Source: Streptomyces sp. CBMA29 (lineage in GTDB: Bacteria; Actinomycetota; Actinomycetes; Streptomycetales; Streptomycetaceae). Taken from it: a stretch of DNA of 64,000 bases. The DNA lies in NCBI RefSeq assembly GCF_014596445.1, contig NZ_MECL01000182.1, positions 1 through 64,000 on the forward strand, in the 5' to 3' direction. Both the position numbers and the translations under genes were made by a program. The notes under the pieces are model-generated. The model saw only the letters and a list, made by a program, of their open reading frames with translations. It made no database searches and was not told the origin of the DNA. Positions 63,676 to 64,000 of this stretch are shown here, in pieces; the first letter of the stretch is position 1; each line of letters begins with the position of its first letter.

Positions 63676-64000
63676 ATGCAGACAGCAGATCGCTCCGCCG
63701 CACTCGTGATCACCGAGGTGCGGCTGACCCCCATCCTCATCGCCGATCCGCCGCTGCTCAACACCCAGGGTGTCCACCAGCCCTACACCCCCCGCCTCAT
63801 CATCGAGGTCGTCACCGCCGACGGTACGGCCGGGGTGGGCGAGACCTACGGCGACACCCGCTATCTCGACCTCGCCGCGCCCCTGGCCCGCGCGTTGCCC
63901 GGCCACCCGGTCAGTGATCTGAACGGGCTGTTCACCCTCGCGGAAGAGGTCTGCGGCGACCCGGCCGACGTCTCCGACTCCGTCGACGTCGGCGGGCTGC
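63676..64000 (+). CDS. Enolase-superfamily glucarate dehydratase-like protein (5' part)
   Basis: The first 108 residues are visible; the gene runs off the right edge. ITEVRLTPILIADPPLLNTQGVHQPYT and VGVGETYGD-like GVGETYGDTRYL are the capping domain of the glucarate/mandelate racemase group, whose members abstract an alpha proton from acid sugars. The substrate is open. Start ATG 63676 (MQTADRSA) or ATG 63655 in frame; no ribosome binding site is evident, so the message may be leaderless. Confidence 0.8.
   Translation, partial: MQTADRSAALVITEVRLTPILIADPPLLNTQGVHQPYTPRLIIEVVTADGTAGVGETYGDTRYLDLAAPLARALPGHPVSDLNGLFTLAEEVCGDPADVSDSVDVGGL

Overview
The window is chromosomal DNA of a Streptomyces-type actinomycete. 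The base composition is very GC rich, coding frames are marked by G/C at third positions, and many genes start with GTG after GGAGG-type ribosome binding sites. The gene content is also typical: a conservon (CvnA-D), an extra SepF paralogue, an ImuA'-ImuB-DnaE2 mutasome, an F420-type PPOX protein, a DUF5925 AAA ATPase and many TetR, MarR, GntR and ArsR regulators. I found no tRNA, rRNA, CRISPR array, insertion sequence, prophage or large biosynthetic cluster.

Layout. 0-4.3 kb: PAP2 lipid phosphatase (cut by the left edge), DHA2 drug exporter and glutaryl-CoA-dehydrogenase-like ACAD. 4.4-9.3 kb: SepF paralogue, then the conservon cvnABCD with overlapping starts and stops. 9.5-16.6 kb: a DUF5685 protein with an extraordinary Cys/Asp tail, a stretch of predicted hairpins, a divergent luciferase-like protein carrying a TTA codon, DUF1684, a secreted S1 protease, a WYL regulator and a transglutaminase-like protein. 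16.7-19.2 kb: PPOX and ArsR genes divergent from an MFS exporter, with a strong operator between. 19.0-25.2 kb: imuA'-imuB-dnaE2 (plus a 2H phosphoesterase) behind a near-consensus LexA box; imuB has an in-frame TTA (bldA-type) codon. 25.6-32.7 kb: secreted lipase, cupin, MarR, a fused AccD/AccA-like carboxyltransferase, a methyltransferase-Nudix fusion overlapping a YtrA-type GntR, a frameshifted CoA-transferase remnant, an AAA ATPase and a small basic protein. 32.9-40 kb: orphan ISP-type C-terminal domain protein, UTRA-GntR coupled to hmgA behind a 14-bp-arm palindrome, SGNH hydrolase, MFS exporter and two TetR genes. 40.2-46 kb: molybdopterin oxidoreductase, aldehyde dehydrogenase, Zn alcohol dehydrogenase, DUF402. 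46-64 kb: an acyl-CoA catabolism district (TetR/ACAD, TetR, MaoC hydratase, amidase, methyltransferase, penicillin acylase, alpha/beta hydrolase, SDR + acyl-CoA ligase + TetR + quinone reductase, ACAD + phosphotransferase) and the start of an enolase-superfamily dehydratase.

How the genes fit together. The right half reads as fragmentary catabolism of acyl-CoAs and alcohols under several TetR regulators. Matching palindromes link distant promoters: AAACTA-N7-TAGTTT before both the ALDH and the divergent TetR/ACAD pair, and C(T/C)AAGCGCTTGCTCAG before both a TetR and the MaoC gene. The ACAD + phosphotransferase pair has the layout of ACAD10/11 and of the Pseudomonas lva system, which act on 4-hydroxyacyl-CoAs; with the ligase, SDR and MaoC genes nearby, a hydroxy-fatty-acid or lactone degradation route is a reasonable inference. 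The left half is regulatory and housekeeping. The most unusual single protein is the DUF5685 protein, whose last 30 residues contain 15 cysteines.
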